A DNA stretch of 32,296 nt. Source: Aphodovivens avicola. GTDB lineage: Bacteria; Actinomycetota; Coriobacteriia; Coriobacteriales; Eggerthellaceae. Both the position numbers and the translations under genes were made by a program. The stretch lies in the NCBI GenBank assembly GCA_018712515.1, contig DVGW01000006.1, positions 1 through 32,296 of the forward strand, read 5' to 3'. The first letter of the stretch is position 1; the number at the start of each line of letters is the position of its first letter. This document shows positions 25,091 to 31,604 of the stretch, piece after piece. The notes beneath the pieces were generated by a model. The model did no database searches. It worked only from the letters and a program-made list of their open reading frames with translations, and was not told the origin of the DNA.

Positions 25091-25284
25091 CGGCTTCCCC
25101 CGAAGCAGATGCGCGATCAGATCATCTAGTACCCTCAAAGCTGAAACGAAGGCGCTGTCGACGTGGTACGCGGCCGCGACGACGGCATTTTCGCATAATT
25201 CAGTCAGCGTTCCTTTCGTGTTCTCGGCGAGGCAGAGCAAACTCCCTGCTTCGTCAAGGCGGTCTTCTTCATCACGTCTGCCAG

Positions 25285-25317
25285 AATGAGTAAAAGGGAC
25301 AGCCCCTTTTACTCATT
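25285..25317. repeat. Dispersed palindromic repeat R5
   Basis: A 33-base element AATGAGTAAAAGGG-ACAG-CCCCTTTTACTCATT between convergent genes. Relative to the other copies, A-to-T in the left arm is matched by T-to-A in the right arm, a compensated pair. Confidence 0.88.
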
Positions 25318-25344
25318 AATCTATTTCGCTCTTTTCCCCACCCG

Positions 25345-26523
25345 TCATTGAAACAAAGGCACACGGCCAAGAAGGAAGTCTTCAACCGGAAACGCGTCCG
25401 ACCCGATGACGAGCGCATACGTTCCCGGGAATTCCCGCACGAACGCGCCGAGCCCCCTCGTGCCCTTCACGCGCCCGCTCTTCACCTCGATCGCCGTGCG
25501 GCGGCGCCCCTGCGACACGACGAAATCGACCTCGTTTCCTCCTTCGCGCCACCATCGAACCTCGAAGTGCTCGTGTTTCGCCTGTGCCAGAAGGTACGCG
25601 CCGATAGCCGATTCGACCACGTGACCGCGTCGCTCCCCGTCGCCGAGAAGAACCTCGCGGCCCTCCCCCGACGACGCGGTCATAAGGGACGTGTCATGCA
25701 CAAGCAAACGCGGCGAACTCGACTTCGCCTTGAGGATCTTTTCGTCGTACTTCTTGATACCCGAAAGAAGCCCCGCTGCTGAAAGCAAATCGAGGTAATG
25801 GGCGATCGTGTCAGTGTTCCCGCGGTCGTCCAGTTGACCCAGGAGCTTGCGATAGGAGACCTCTTGGGCAGAATACACAGCGCCTACCTCGAACAACGCC
25901 CGCAGAAGCGCGGGCTTGCGCACCGTCTCCATTTCTAGAACATCCTGGGTGATGGTCGGCTCGATAATGGATCCGCGCAGATAATCGAGCCAACGATTCT
26001 CGTCGTCCTTTATCGCCGCTGCGCCGGGATACCCCCCGAAATAGAGGAAATCGTCGAGCGAGTACCCGAATGCCTCCCTGCATTCGGCGAACGACCACTG
26101 CGTCGAATGCAGGGTTTCGAACCGCCCCTTGAGCGACTCCGCCATGCCCGCGCGCAGCATGAGCGTCGATGAGCCCGTAATCACTACTTTGAGATTGCGC
26201 CCAAGGCGAGTGTCCTCGTCCCAAAGATACTTCACCGTCGATGACCACTCGGGCACTTTCTGGATCTCGTCGAGCGAAAGGATGGCCTCGTCGCCCTGAT
26301 CGAGCAGCGCCCGCCCTTCGTTCCAAACTTCTTCGAGCTTTTTCGACCGCCTGTCGCGCGGGCGGTCGAACGAGAACTCGACACGTGGCGCATTGGAATA
26401 CGCAAGCGCCTGCGAAACGGCCGTGCTCTTTCCCGTCTGGCGCGGTCCTTCGACGATCTGAAGAAAGCGGCGCGGTTCTGTAAGACGCGCCGCAAGCGTT
26501 TTCACGAAATCGCGTTCGTACAT
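25345..26523 (-). CDS. AAA+ ATPase with DUF4143 domain
   Basis: A 392-residue protein. Walker A is GPRQTGKST (residues 26-34), Walker B AILSLDEIQKV (80-90), and sensor-like VVITGSSTLML follows. The DUF4143 C-terminal part has YLDLLSAAGLLSGIKKYDEK and a restriction-endonuclease-like core with EVDFVV and AIEVKSGR (about 330-352), where the acidic residue and ExK are conserved. This widespread family often occurs in accessory regions, and its cellular role is unknown. The ATG at 26523 has AAGGAG five bases upstream. Its 5' leader is shared with the membrane-protein gene ending at 20134. The gene has somewhat lower GC than the housekeeping block, which hints at transfer. Confidence 0.92.
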   Translation of the reverse strand: MYERDFVKTLAARLTEPRRFLQIVEGPRQTGKSTAVSQALAYSNAPRVEFSFDRPRDRRSKKLEEVWNEGRALLDQGDEAILSLDEIQKVPEWSSTVKYLWDEDTRLGRNLKVVITGSSTLMLRAGMAESLKGRFETLHSTQWSFAECREAFGYSLDDFLYFGGYPGAAAIKDDENRWLDYLRGSIIEPTITQDVLEMETVRKPALLRALFEVGAVYSAQEVSYRKLLGQLDDRGNTDTIAHYLDLLSAAGLLSGIKKYDEKILKAKSSSPRLLVHDTSLMTASSGEGREVLLGDGERRGHVVESAIGAYLLAQAKHEHFEVRWWREGGNEVDFVVSQGRRRTAIEVKSGRVKGTRGLGAFVREFPGTYALVIGSDAFPVEDFLLGRVPLFQ

Positions 26524-26528
26524 GCCTT

Positions 26529-26571
26529 CTCCTTGTCCGATATGGAAAATAACCTATCAAATATTGATATT
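26529..26571 (-). promoter_or_regulatory. 5' leader with TATCAA-ATA-TTGATA palindrome
   Basis: The leader aligns with 21203-21244. A perfect 6-bp palindrome with a 3-base spacer lies at 26555-26569. CTATCAAA also recurs as an inverted pair when the TTTGATAG-containing sequence near 26578-26585 is included. It is a likely operator or promoter for the ATPase gene. Confidence 0.5.
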
Positions 26572-26646
26572 CACGTTTTTGATAGCATATCTTATCATTT
26601 TTCTAGCCTAGTAAGGGCGCGATTCTCCCCTTGACGCCAAAGCCGA

Positions 26647-26690
26647 AAAATGTAATATATATCTTGCATGTAAGATATATATTACATTTT
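26647..26690. promoter_or_regulatory. 44-bp AT-rich palindrome upstream of the HTH regulator
   Basis: Arms of 19 bp (AAAATGTAATATATATCTT and its exact complement) flank GCATGT. It is the most AT-rich stretch in the window and ends 15 bases before the regulator's start. It probably contains the promoter and the autoregulatory operator of the HTH protein. Confidence 0.75.
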
Positions 26691-26705
26691 CAGGAGCTAG
26701 ACGAA

Positions 26706-26924
26706 ATGTCTCCATCGGAAGACGAAAAGAACACTCGGATGAGGGACGCGCGCATCGCCTGCGGCCTCTCCCAGCAAGAGCTTGCAGCCTTGGTCGGCGC
26801 CACGCGCCAGACCATCGGCCTCATCGAAGCGGGGCGTTACAACCCAAGCCTCAAACTCTGCACCGCCATTTGCAAAGCGCTCGACAAGACGTTGAACGAC
26901 CTGTTCTGGAAAGAGGGAGAATGA
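26706..26924 (+). CDS. XRE-family transcriptional regulator (small YgzD-like)
   Basis: A 72-residue helix-turn-helix protein: RMRDARIACGLSQQELAALV, GATRQTIGLIEAGRYNPSLK and LCTAICKALDKTLNDLFWKE. This is the common short XRE type that pairs with a membrane protein encoded just downstream. The ATG at 26706 has AGGAG about ten bases upstream. The perfect palindrome directly ahead of it is a probable autoregulation site. Its TGA overlaps a possible ATG of the next gene, so the two are translationally coupled. Confidence 0.9.
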   Translation: MSPSEDEKNTRMRDARIACGLSQQELAALVGATRQTIGLIEAGRYNPSLKLCTAICKALDKTLNDLFWKEGE

Positions 26925-26926
26925 CG

Positions 26927-27493
26927 ATGATTGGCCTTATCCGAAAATGGAACGAGATCATGGGCCCGAAGGACGAGCGCCTCGAAGCGGAGGAGAACAA
27001 GGCGACGAATGCCGCGATCCCCATCCTCTTCATAGGGTCGATCCTGAGCATGTATTACTGGATGATGGTCGAACAGGTCGCGCGCACCGCTGAAGCGCCC
27101 GTGTTCACGCCGCTCGGGGAATCCGTCTTCCCCGTCCATTTCCTGCTTGCAGCGACGGTTCTCATTACAGGCATCGTCTACCTGGGCGTGCTGATGCGCA
27201 ACGGGACGATATCGACTCGCAGCCGCTACGCCGAAGTCGACCGCATTCCATGGGGATACGTCGCAGCGGCGGCATTGCTTTGCGGAGCATGCCTCGCCGT
27301 CCTGACCTGCGGAATGCGCATCTTGGCGGAGATCCAGATCGTCGGTGTCGAAAACGTTTTATGGATCGCCGACATCGCCGTCGGAATGGCGTTCTTCGCC
27401 ATCGGCTTCGTCGCCTGCTTCGCCGTCACTGCACTCGTCATCCGCAACGCCATCAAGCGCCGCCTCGCGCTGGAGGCCGAACTGCAGGATTAG
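26927..27493 (+). CDS. Membrane protein paired with the HTH regulator
   Basis: A 188-residue protein with about four transmembrane segments (near 29-48, 68-88, 108-131 and 142-166) and a charged N-terminus (KWNEIMGPKDERLEAEENKA). HTH/four-TM pairs of this kind (DUF3169- or DUF2178-like) are frequent in Gram-positive genomes, and their function is unknown. ATG 26927 is chosen because AGGGAG lies seven bases upstream; ATG 26921, overlapping the regulator stop, is an alternative adding two residues. It ends facing the double-glycine peptide genes, with repeat R6 between. Confidence 0.75.
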   Translation: MIGLIRKWNEIMGPKDERLEAEENKATNAAIPILFIGSILSMYYWMMVEQVARTAEAPVFTPLGESVFPVHFLLAATVLITGIVYLGVLMRNGTISTRSRYAEVDRIPWGYVAAAALLCGACLAVLTCGMRILAEIQIVGVENVLWIADIAVGMAFFAIGFVACFAVTALVIRNAIKRRLALEAELQD

Positions 27494-27502
27494 CGGCAGA
27501 AA

Positions 27503-27535
27503 AATGAGAAAAGGGGTCAGACCCCTTTTCTCATT
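27503..27535. repeat. Dispersed palindromic repeat R6
   Basis: A 33-base element AATGAGAAAAGGGGTC-A-GACCCCTTTTCTCATT, a perfect palindrome around one central base and the best-preserved copy. It lies between convergent genes (stops at 27493 and 27614) and would act as a strong bidirectional terminator. Confidence 0.9.
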
Positions 27536-27613
27536 CCGGGACAACGCGATGCGCGCCCGTTGCCCCGTTCATGTTATCCGTCGCCCTGCTTCAGCTCAAA
27601 AGCTTTCGGTGGC

Positions 27614-27862
27614 CTAGATTGTCATGAGGCCGACCCGCCCGCTTCTGCATTTCGGGCAGCCCACGACCGGCTTGCGGCCGAGAGGCACCAGCACATAGAA
27701 AGAGTACCCGCAATCCCCGCAGGTCGCTCGCATCCTTTGCGAGGGGTAGATCATCACTCCGCCCGTTACATCGGCCAGCTCCTCGTCGGAAAGGACCATC
27801 TCCTCATCGGAAAGGATCTTGTAATCGACGGATTCTTCGTTCGGGGTCTTCTCGTTAGCCAT
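27614..27862 (-). CDS. Double-glycine-leader peptide with paired CxxC (member 1)
   Basis: An 82-residue peptide. The leader (1-35) is acidic with a duplicated helix unit (ILSDEEMVLSDEELADVTGG, residues 16-35) and ends Gly34-Gly35. The C-terminal part has CGDC (C48, C51) and CPKC (C69, C72), a C-x2-C-x17-C-x2-C pattern like a zinc ribbon, with MIYPSQRMRAT before it. GGGAGGAG precedes the ATG at ideal spacing, which supports real translation. It is the last of three tandem paralogues on this strand, 130 bases after the previous one. The leader implies export or modification with leader cleavage; metal binding is inferred from the cysteines. Confidence 0.75.
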   Translation of the reverse strand: MANEKTPNEESVDYKILSDEEMVLSDEELADVTGGVMIYPSQRMRATCGDCGYSFYVLVPLGRKPVVGCPKCRSGRVGLMTI

Positions 27863-27992
27863 GATTGCTCCTCCCTTTGAAACAGTATGCCACGTCCCTC
27901 GTTGTCCTCGTCCCCGGCAGGCAACGATATCCGTCGGCCATGCCTGCTTCTCCTGGCGCTCCGCGAACCGCAGGCGTGCAGTGTACCTTCGC

Positions 27993-28313
27993 TTATCTGA
28001 ACTGCGACGACGGGTAATACCCCTCTTGGATCATCCTCATGAAATGCGTTTCGACGCTGGAGCTCTCGCAGTAGTCGCAGGTTGCGCGAAGACCGCTGAC
28101 CATGTACTCGTAGCCGGAATTCCTCTTCACGTAGCTCGAACCGCAGTTGCTGCATCGCACGCGCCACTCCACAAGATCCTCCCAATGGATTTTCTCGGGA
28201 TAGAGACCGCCCGTTGCGCCACCGGAAATCTCGGCAATCTCCGCGTCTCTCAACTCGACCTCGCCGGCCGGTTCCGGCATCTTGCCCGTGGCATCGTGTT
28301 CGGAATTGCTCAT
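27993..28313 (-). CDS. Double-glycine-leader peptide with paired CxxC (member 2)
   Basis: A 106-residue peptide. The leader ends VELRDAEIAEISGG (residues 19-32), with a second GG at 35-36. The remainder carries CSNC (C54, C57) and CDYC (C79, C82), a C-x2-C-x21-C-x2-C arrangement, plus aromatic and charged residues (WEDLVEWRVR, YEYMVSG) and a tail with EGYYPSSQFR. AAGGAGAG precedes the ATG. The gene starts 51 bases after the stop of member 3. Its overall plan matches the flanking members despite low identity outside the leader and cysteines, so they form a family by architecture. Confidence 0.75.
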   Translation of the reverse strand: MSNSEHDATGKMPEPAGEVELRDAEIAEISGGATGGLYPEKIHWEDLVEWRVRCSNCGSSYVKRNSGYEYMVSGLRATCDYCESSSVETHFMRMIQEGYYPSSQFR

Positions 28314-28364
28314 CGCGCTCTCCTTCGCTTTGAATAGCCGACGTATGGGTGCCGTGCGAACGGC

Positions 28365-28634
28365 CTAGTAGAACTCGGCGAAGTCTTCCCAGCCGCACTT
28401 CTTGCAGCGCGCCCAGAGTTTGTTATCGGCGCGCCAGCCGATGAGATCCCAATCTTCGCCGCCGCATTGCCAGCAGCGCAGCTTATCGACGCTGCCACCG
28501 TCGAAATGCTGGATCACCGTGATGCCGCCTGAGGTCTGCTCGAGATCTTCGTCGGAAAGCTCTTGGATGCCGCTCGGATCGAACGGCTCGCCGTCGACGA
28601 GCAGACCGTTTTCTCCGCGAGTGATCTTCGCCAT
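28365..28634 (-). CDS. Double-glycine-leader peptide with paired CxxC (member 3)
   Basis: An 89-residue peptide. The leader ends IQELSDEDLEQTSGG (residues 23-37). The C-terminal part has CWQC (C54, C57) and CKKC (C77, C80), C-x2-C-x19-C-x2-C, with GGEDWDLIGWRADNKLWARC between and GWEDFAEFY at the end. The tryptophans around the knuckles resemble a rubredoxin/zinc-ribbon core. AAGGAGG is six bases from the ATG at 28634. It is the first of the three peptide genes; a candidate promoter lies at 28720-28748. Upstream on the same strand are a histidine kinase and an ABC transporter. Confidence 0.75.
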   Translation of the reverse strand: MAKITRGENGLLVDGEPFDPSGIQELSDEDLEQTSGGITVIQHFDGGSVDKLRCWQCGGEDWDLIGWRADNKLWARCKKCGWEDFAEFY

Positions 28635-28719
28635 GAGGACCTCCTTCTTCGTCGGTCGAGGCCTTCGCGCCAGCTCATCGTCGGCTGGCGGGTGAAGGGC
28701 GATTCCTGATGAGTTCACG

Positions 28720-28748
28720 ATAACAGGCGCAGACGGCACCGAAGGCAA
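28720..28748 (-). promoter_or_regulatory. Candidate promoter of the CxxC peptide genes
   Basis: On the minus strand TTGCCT and TGTTAT are separated by exactly 17 bases and lie about 85 bases before the start of member 3. The matches to TTGACA/TATAAT are partial. Confidence 0.4.
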
Positions 28749-28843
28749 AGCGCGAGTGAATGTTATCCCGCCAAGAGCGAATGAACGAACCGGAAACTCA
28801 AGTGGAATCTTATCCTGAGAAATAGCCGTCTGGAAACCGGCAG

Positions 28844-28875
28844 CGCTCAGCGTTGTTGACCATCAACGCTGAGCG
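28844..28875. terminator. Perfect hairpin between the kinase and the peptide genes
   Basis: CGCTCAGCGTTG and CAACGCTGAGCG form a 12-bp stem around TTGACCAT. No T-run follows on either strand. It may terminate the transporter-kinase transcript inefficiently, or be an operator. Confidence 0.4.
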
Positions 28876-28982
28876 TACTGGTCAGATGTCGATATGTCAC
28901 CACTCGTCCTTATCCCCCATTTGGGACAGCTGCACAAACACGAGACAGACGACGCCTCTGCCGAACAGACCAAGCGTGTTGC

Positions 28983-29013
28983 AATGGGAAAAAGGGCTGT
29001 CCTTTATCTCATT
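28983..29013. repeat. Dispersed palindromic repeat R7 (decayed)
   Basis: A 31-base element AATGGGAAAAAGGG-CTGT-CCTTTATCTCATT, with two bases lost and mismatches in the arms. On the minus strand its AATGAG end supplies the TGA stop (29009-29011) of the histidine kinase gene. Confidence 0.7.
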
Positions 29014-29929
29014 CCGCAACAGGAAGATGCACGATGATGGAGAGGGTTTCGTGACTGACTTTTGCCTCGACGGAGCCGCCCATGCGCCTGCAGAGGTTCG
29101 CCACGATCGCGAGCCCGAGGCCCGACCCCTCGCCCGAGCGCGCGGCATCGGCGCGGTAGAAGCGCTCGAACAGGCGGTCGGCGTCGATGGAGACAGGGTC
29201 GCCCACCTCGTTGGAGAAGGCGAACTCCACCATGCCGCGCCCCGCCCCGCCGTCGGGCGGAACGAGGCGCTGGGAGACGCGCGGCGCGGAGGTTCCGTGG
29301 TGCAGCGCGTTGGCGAGCAAGTTGGAGAACACGCGGGAGAGCGCCTCAGGGTCGGCGAGGACCGTCGCGCCCTCGTCCTCGAAATCGATGACGGGATCCC
29401 AGCCGCGTTCCTTCAGCTGCGGGTAGGCTCCCGCGAGCACCTCGGCGAGCACGGGCAGCGCCTCGACCGGCCCGCACACGAGGGGGCTGTCGGAATCGGC
29501 CGCCTTCGCGTAGTCGAACAGTCGGTCGGTGAGCTCGCGCATGGCGGAAAGGCGCGACGACGCCTCGCGTAGGCATCGCTCCCGCTCGGCGGGGTCGGCG
29601 CTGCGCTCGTGAAGCTGCAGGTAGCCCTGCGCGCCGGCGAGCGGCGTGCGGATGTCGTGGGAGAGCGCGGCGAGGTCGCGTTGGAACGCCTCCTGCCGCT
29701 CGCCGAGGGCGGCGCGCTCGTCGCGCAGGGCGTCCATCTCGTCGTTCACTGCCGCGGCGACAGACGAGACGCCGGGCGTGGCGAACGACACCGTCGCCCG
29801 CTCGTTGGCGCTGCGGTCCTCCCGCTCGAGGAAGCGCGCGAGGCGGCCGAGCTCTCGCTCGTAGAGCACGACAGCGCAGACCAGCACAACCGCCAGCGCC
29901 ATCGCCACGATCCATCCCAAATCCGTCAC
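29009..29929 (-). CDS. Sensor histidine kinase with a single N-terminal membrane segment
   Basis: A 306-residue kinase with one transmembrane segment (about 5-23) and almost no extracytoplasmic part. A coiled region (about 24-88) leads to H91 in LSHDIRTPLAGAQGYLQL. The N box (VFSNLLANALHHG), F box (LFERFYRADAARSG) and G2 (GSGLGLAIVANLCRRMGG) are clear; the G1 box is weak (FSNEVGDPV). Small kinases like this often sit with ABC exporters and respond to peptide antibiotics; here two permeases and an ATPase lie upstream. No regulator gene is in the window, though it could lie beyond base 32296. The GTG start at 29929 has AAAGGAGG at unusually short spacing, so a start slightly downstream is possible. 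Confidence 0.88.
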   Translation of the reverse strand: MTDLGWIVAMALAVVLVCAVVLYERELGRLARFLEREDRSANERATVSFATPGVSSVAAAVNDEMDALRDERAALGERQEAFQRDLAALSHDIRTPLAGAQGYLQLHERSADPAERERCLREASSRLSAMRELTDRLFDYAKAADSDSPLVCGPVEALPVLAEVLAGAYPQLKERGWDPVIDFEDEGATVLADPEALSRVFSNLLANALHHGTSAPRVSQRLVPPDGGAGRGMVEFAFSNEVGDPVSIDADRLFERFYRADAARSGEGSGLGLAIVANLCRRMGGSVEAKVSHETLSIIVHLPVAE

Positions 29930-29981
29930 GCCTCCTTTCCGCCCACGACCCGATCCACCCCGATTCAGCCTCGAGGGCAGA

Positions 29982-30809
29982 TCACGCCAAACGCCTCCGA
30001 CGCATGATCATCATCCCTGCCGCGGCGACGACGGCGATCGTCGCCAACACGGGAAGCATAGCATCCCACGGCAGCACGTTGCCGTAGCCGAGCTGCGACA
30101 CCGTCACGGCAAGGTAGCCGTCGAACACCTGCCTCACTTCATCGGGCCTGCCCGTCAGAAGCCCAAGCGCGGAATACAGCAGGTTCTCCAGTGCCGCGCC
30201 GCCGAGCAGCAGCCCGGCGATCGCGGAAACCGCGGAGCTCCCCGAAACGAGGGCCACCGCCACGGCGATGAGCGCGTACGCCGAGACCGACACCCACACC
30301 TGCAAAAGCCATGCGGCGAATTGCAAAGGGACGGGCGCGGCAAGCGGGAACCCCAGCGCGAGAAGCGACGCCGCCGAAACGACGGTGCCCACGACCACCG
30401 CCGCGGCCGTCACGCAGAGCGTGACCGCGCACGCCGCCAACGCGTAGGAGAAGCGCGCCCCGGCGCCTTGGACCACGTTCTTCACCGCGCCGCTGCGAAT
30501 ATCCGCGGCGAAGAACACCCCGCAGAACACGGCGACGAGCATGGCGATGAAGCTTCCCCGGACGAAGAGGGCGCCGCATGCCGCGACCAGGCTCACCCCG
30601 CCCGAAGCGGGGTCGAGGACGGAAAGCCCCAAGGCGACGTCGGAGCTCGTCTCGGAAACGGCCGCCGCCATCGGCTCAAGCGCGTCGAGGGTCTTCAGCG
30701 CCGCCACGCCCGCGACGACGAGCGCCGCGAACGCCGCGAGGAAAGCCCACGTCATGCGGCTTTTCACGAGCCGCCACGCCATCGCCTCGAACAGGTTCGC
30801 GAACCCCAT
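29982..30809 (-). CDS. ABC-2 type transporter permease (second)
   Basis: A 275-residue protein with about six transmembrane segments (near 20-40, 73-102, 120-150, 158-180, 185-205 and 246-268). The segment FAADIRSGAVKNVVQGAGAR matches the cytoplasmic loop typical of ABC-2 permeases that pair with bacitracin/lantibiotic-type ATPases. It is homologous in plan to the preceding permease (both share the xSGxVKN motif and the MRRRRLA/MRRRSLG tail), so the pair arose by duplication. AGGGG precedes the ATG. It starts nine bases after the first permease's stop. Confidence 0.88.
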   Translation of the reverse strand: MGFANLFEAMAWRLVKSRMTWAFLAAFAALVVAGVAALKTLDALEPMAAAVSETSSDVALGLSVLDPASGGVSLVAACGALFVRGSFIAMLVAVFCGVFFAADIRSGAVKNVVQGAGARFSYALAACAVTLCVTAAAVVVGTVVSAASLLALGFPLAAPVPLQFAAWLLQVWVSVSAYALIAVAVALVSGSSAVSAIAGLLLGGAALENLLYSALGLLTGRPDEVRQVFDGYLAVTVSQLGYGNVLPWDAMLPVLATIAVVAAAGMMIMRRRRLA

Positions 30810-30818
30810 GGCGCACCC

Positions 30819-31604
30819 CTACCCCAGGCTCCGGCGGCGCATGACGAGCACGCACGCCGCGCCGACGACGAGGATGGTGGCGCCCGCCTGCACGTAGGCC
30901 ATCGGATCGCAGACGACGCCCTGGGCAAGCGTCGCCAGGTCGGTGGCGAGGTAGCCGTCCAGGCAGTCCCGCAACGCGGCGGGGATGCCGGGGATGTTGG
31001 CGAGGACGAGCTTGCAGACGGACTCGACCGCGCCGCCCCCGAGGAAGATCGCCGCGAGAACCGCAACAGCCTCCGACCTGGTGGCGATGGCGATGAGCGC
31101 CGTCACCGTCGCGTACGCGGCGCAGCAGAGCGTCGCCTGGGCGAACCACTGCAGCGCCTCGGCGGCGGACGGCGCGACGGGGGCGTAGCCCTGCAACCGC
31201 AGCGCGCCCTCGACGACGATCATCCCGAACAGCGTCGTCGCCGCGGCGATCGCCAGCGCGCACGCCGCGACGGCGACCGCGTACGACGCGCGCCCGCCCC
31301 GCGCCTGCACAAGGTTCTTCACGTAGCCGGACTTGAAGTCCCCCGCGACGAGCTCGCTCACCGCGACGCCCACGCCCATGGCGGCGAACGAGCCTCCCAA
31401 AAACGACACGCCGTAAAGCTGCAGCGAAGGCAGGGGGTCCGCCGGCACTTCCACGAACCCCGTCTCCGCGAAGGTGGGCCACACGTTATGGAGCCACAGC
31501 GCGAAGGGAGTCGCGGCGGCGATCACGAAGAGGACGATCGCGTAGAAGACGGAGAAGCGCGATTTCGCGATGCGGTACAGCTGCGCACGGACCATGTTAA
31601 GCAT
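30819..31604 (-). CDS. ABC-2 type transporter permease (first)
   Basis: A 261-residue protein with about six transmembrane segments. It begins MLNMVRAQLYRIAKSRFSVF and has the loop VAGDFKSGYVKNLVQARGGR, the same signature as the second permease, ending VLVMRRRSLG. With the second permease and the upstream ATPase it should form one exporter or immunity transporter. The start lies eight bases inside the ATPase gene, and GAGGGGGCGG is upstream. The substrate is unknown; the gene neighbourhood suggests peptides. Confidence 0.88.
   Translation of the reverse strand: MLNMVRAQLYRIAKSRFSVFYAIVLFVIAAATPFALWLHNVWPTFAETGFVEVPADPLPSLQLYGVSFLGGSFAAMGVGVAVSELVAGDFKSGYVKNLVQARGGRASYAVAVAACALAIAAATTLFGMIVVEGALRLQGYAPVAPSAAEALQWFAQATLCCAAYATVTALIAIATRSEAVAVLAAIFLGGGAVESVCKLVLANIPGIPAALRDCLDGYLATDLATLAQGVVCDPMAYVQAGATILVVGAACVLVMRRRSLG

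Larger units (their letters stand above)
28635..29008. other. Intergenic region upstream of the peptide genes
   Basis: About 374 bases between the kinase stop and the first CxxC peptide. It holds a candidate minus-strand promoter, a perfect 12-bp-stem hairpin and most of the decayed repeat R7. No gene is evident. Confidence 0.5.

Noticed and set aside
24785..25240. Minus-strand frame over the Gly-Gly peptide
   Set aside because: No recognisable domain or convincing ribosome site; the plus-strand peptide has both a ribosome site and a leader motif. Some doubt remains.
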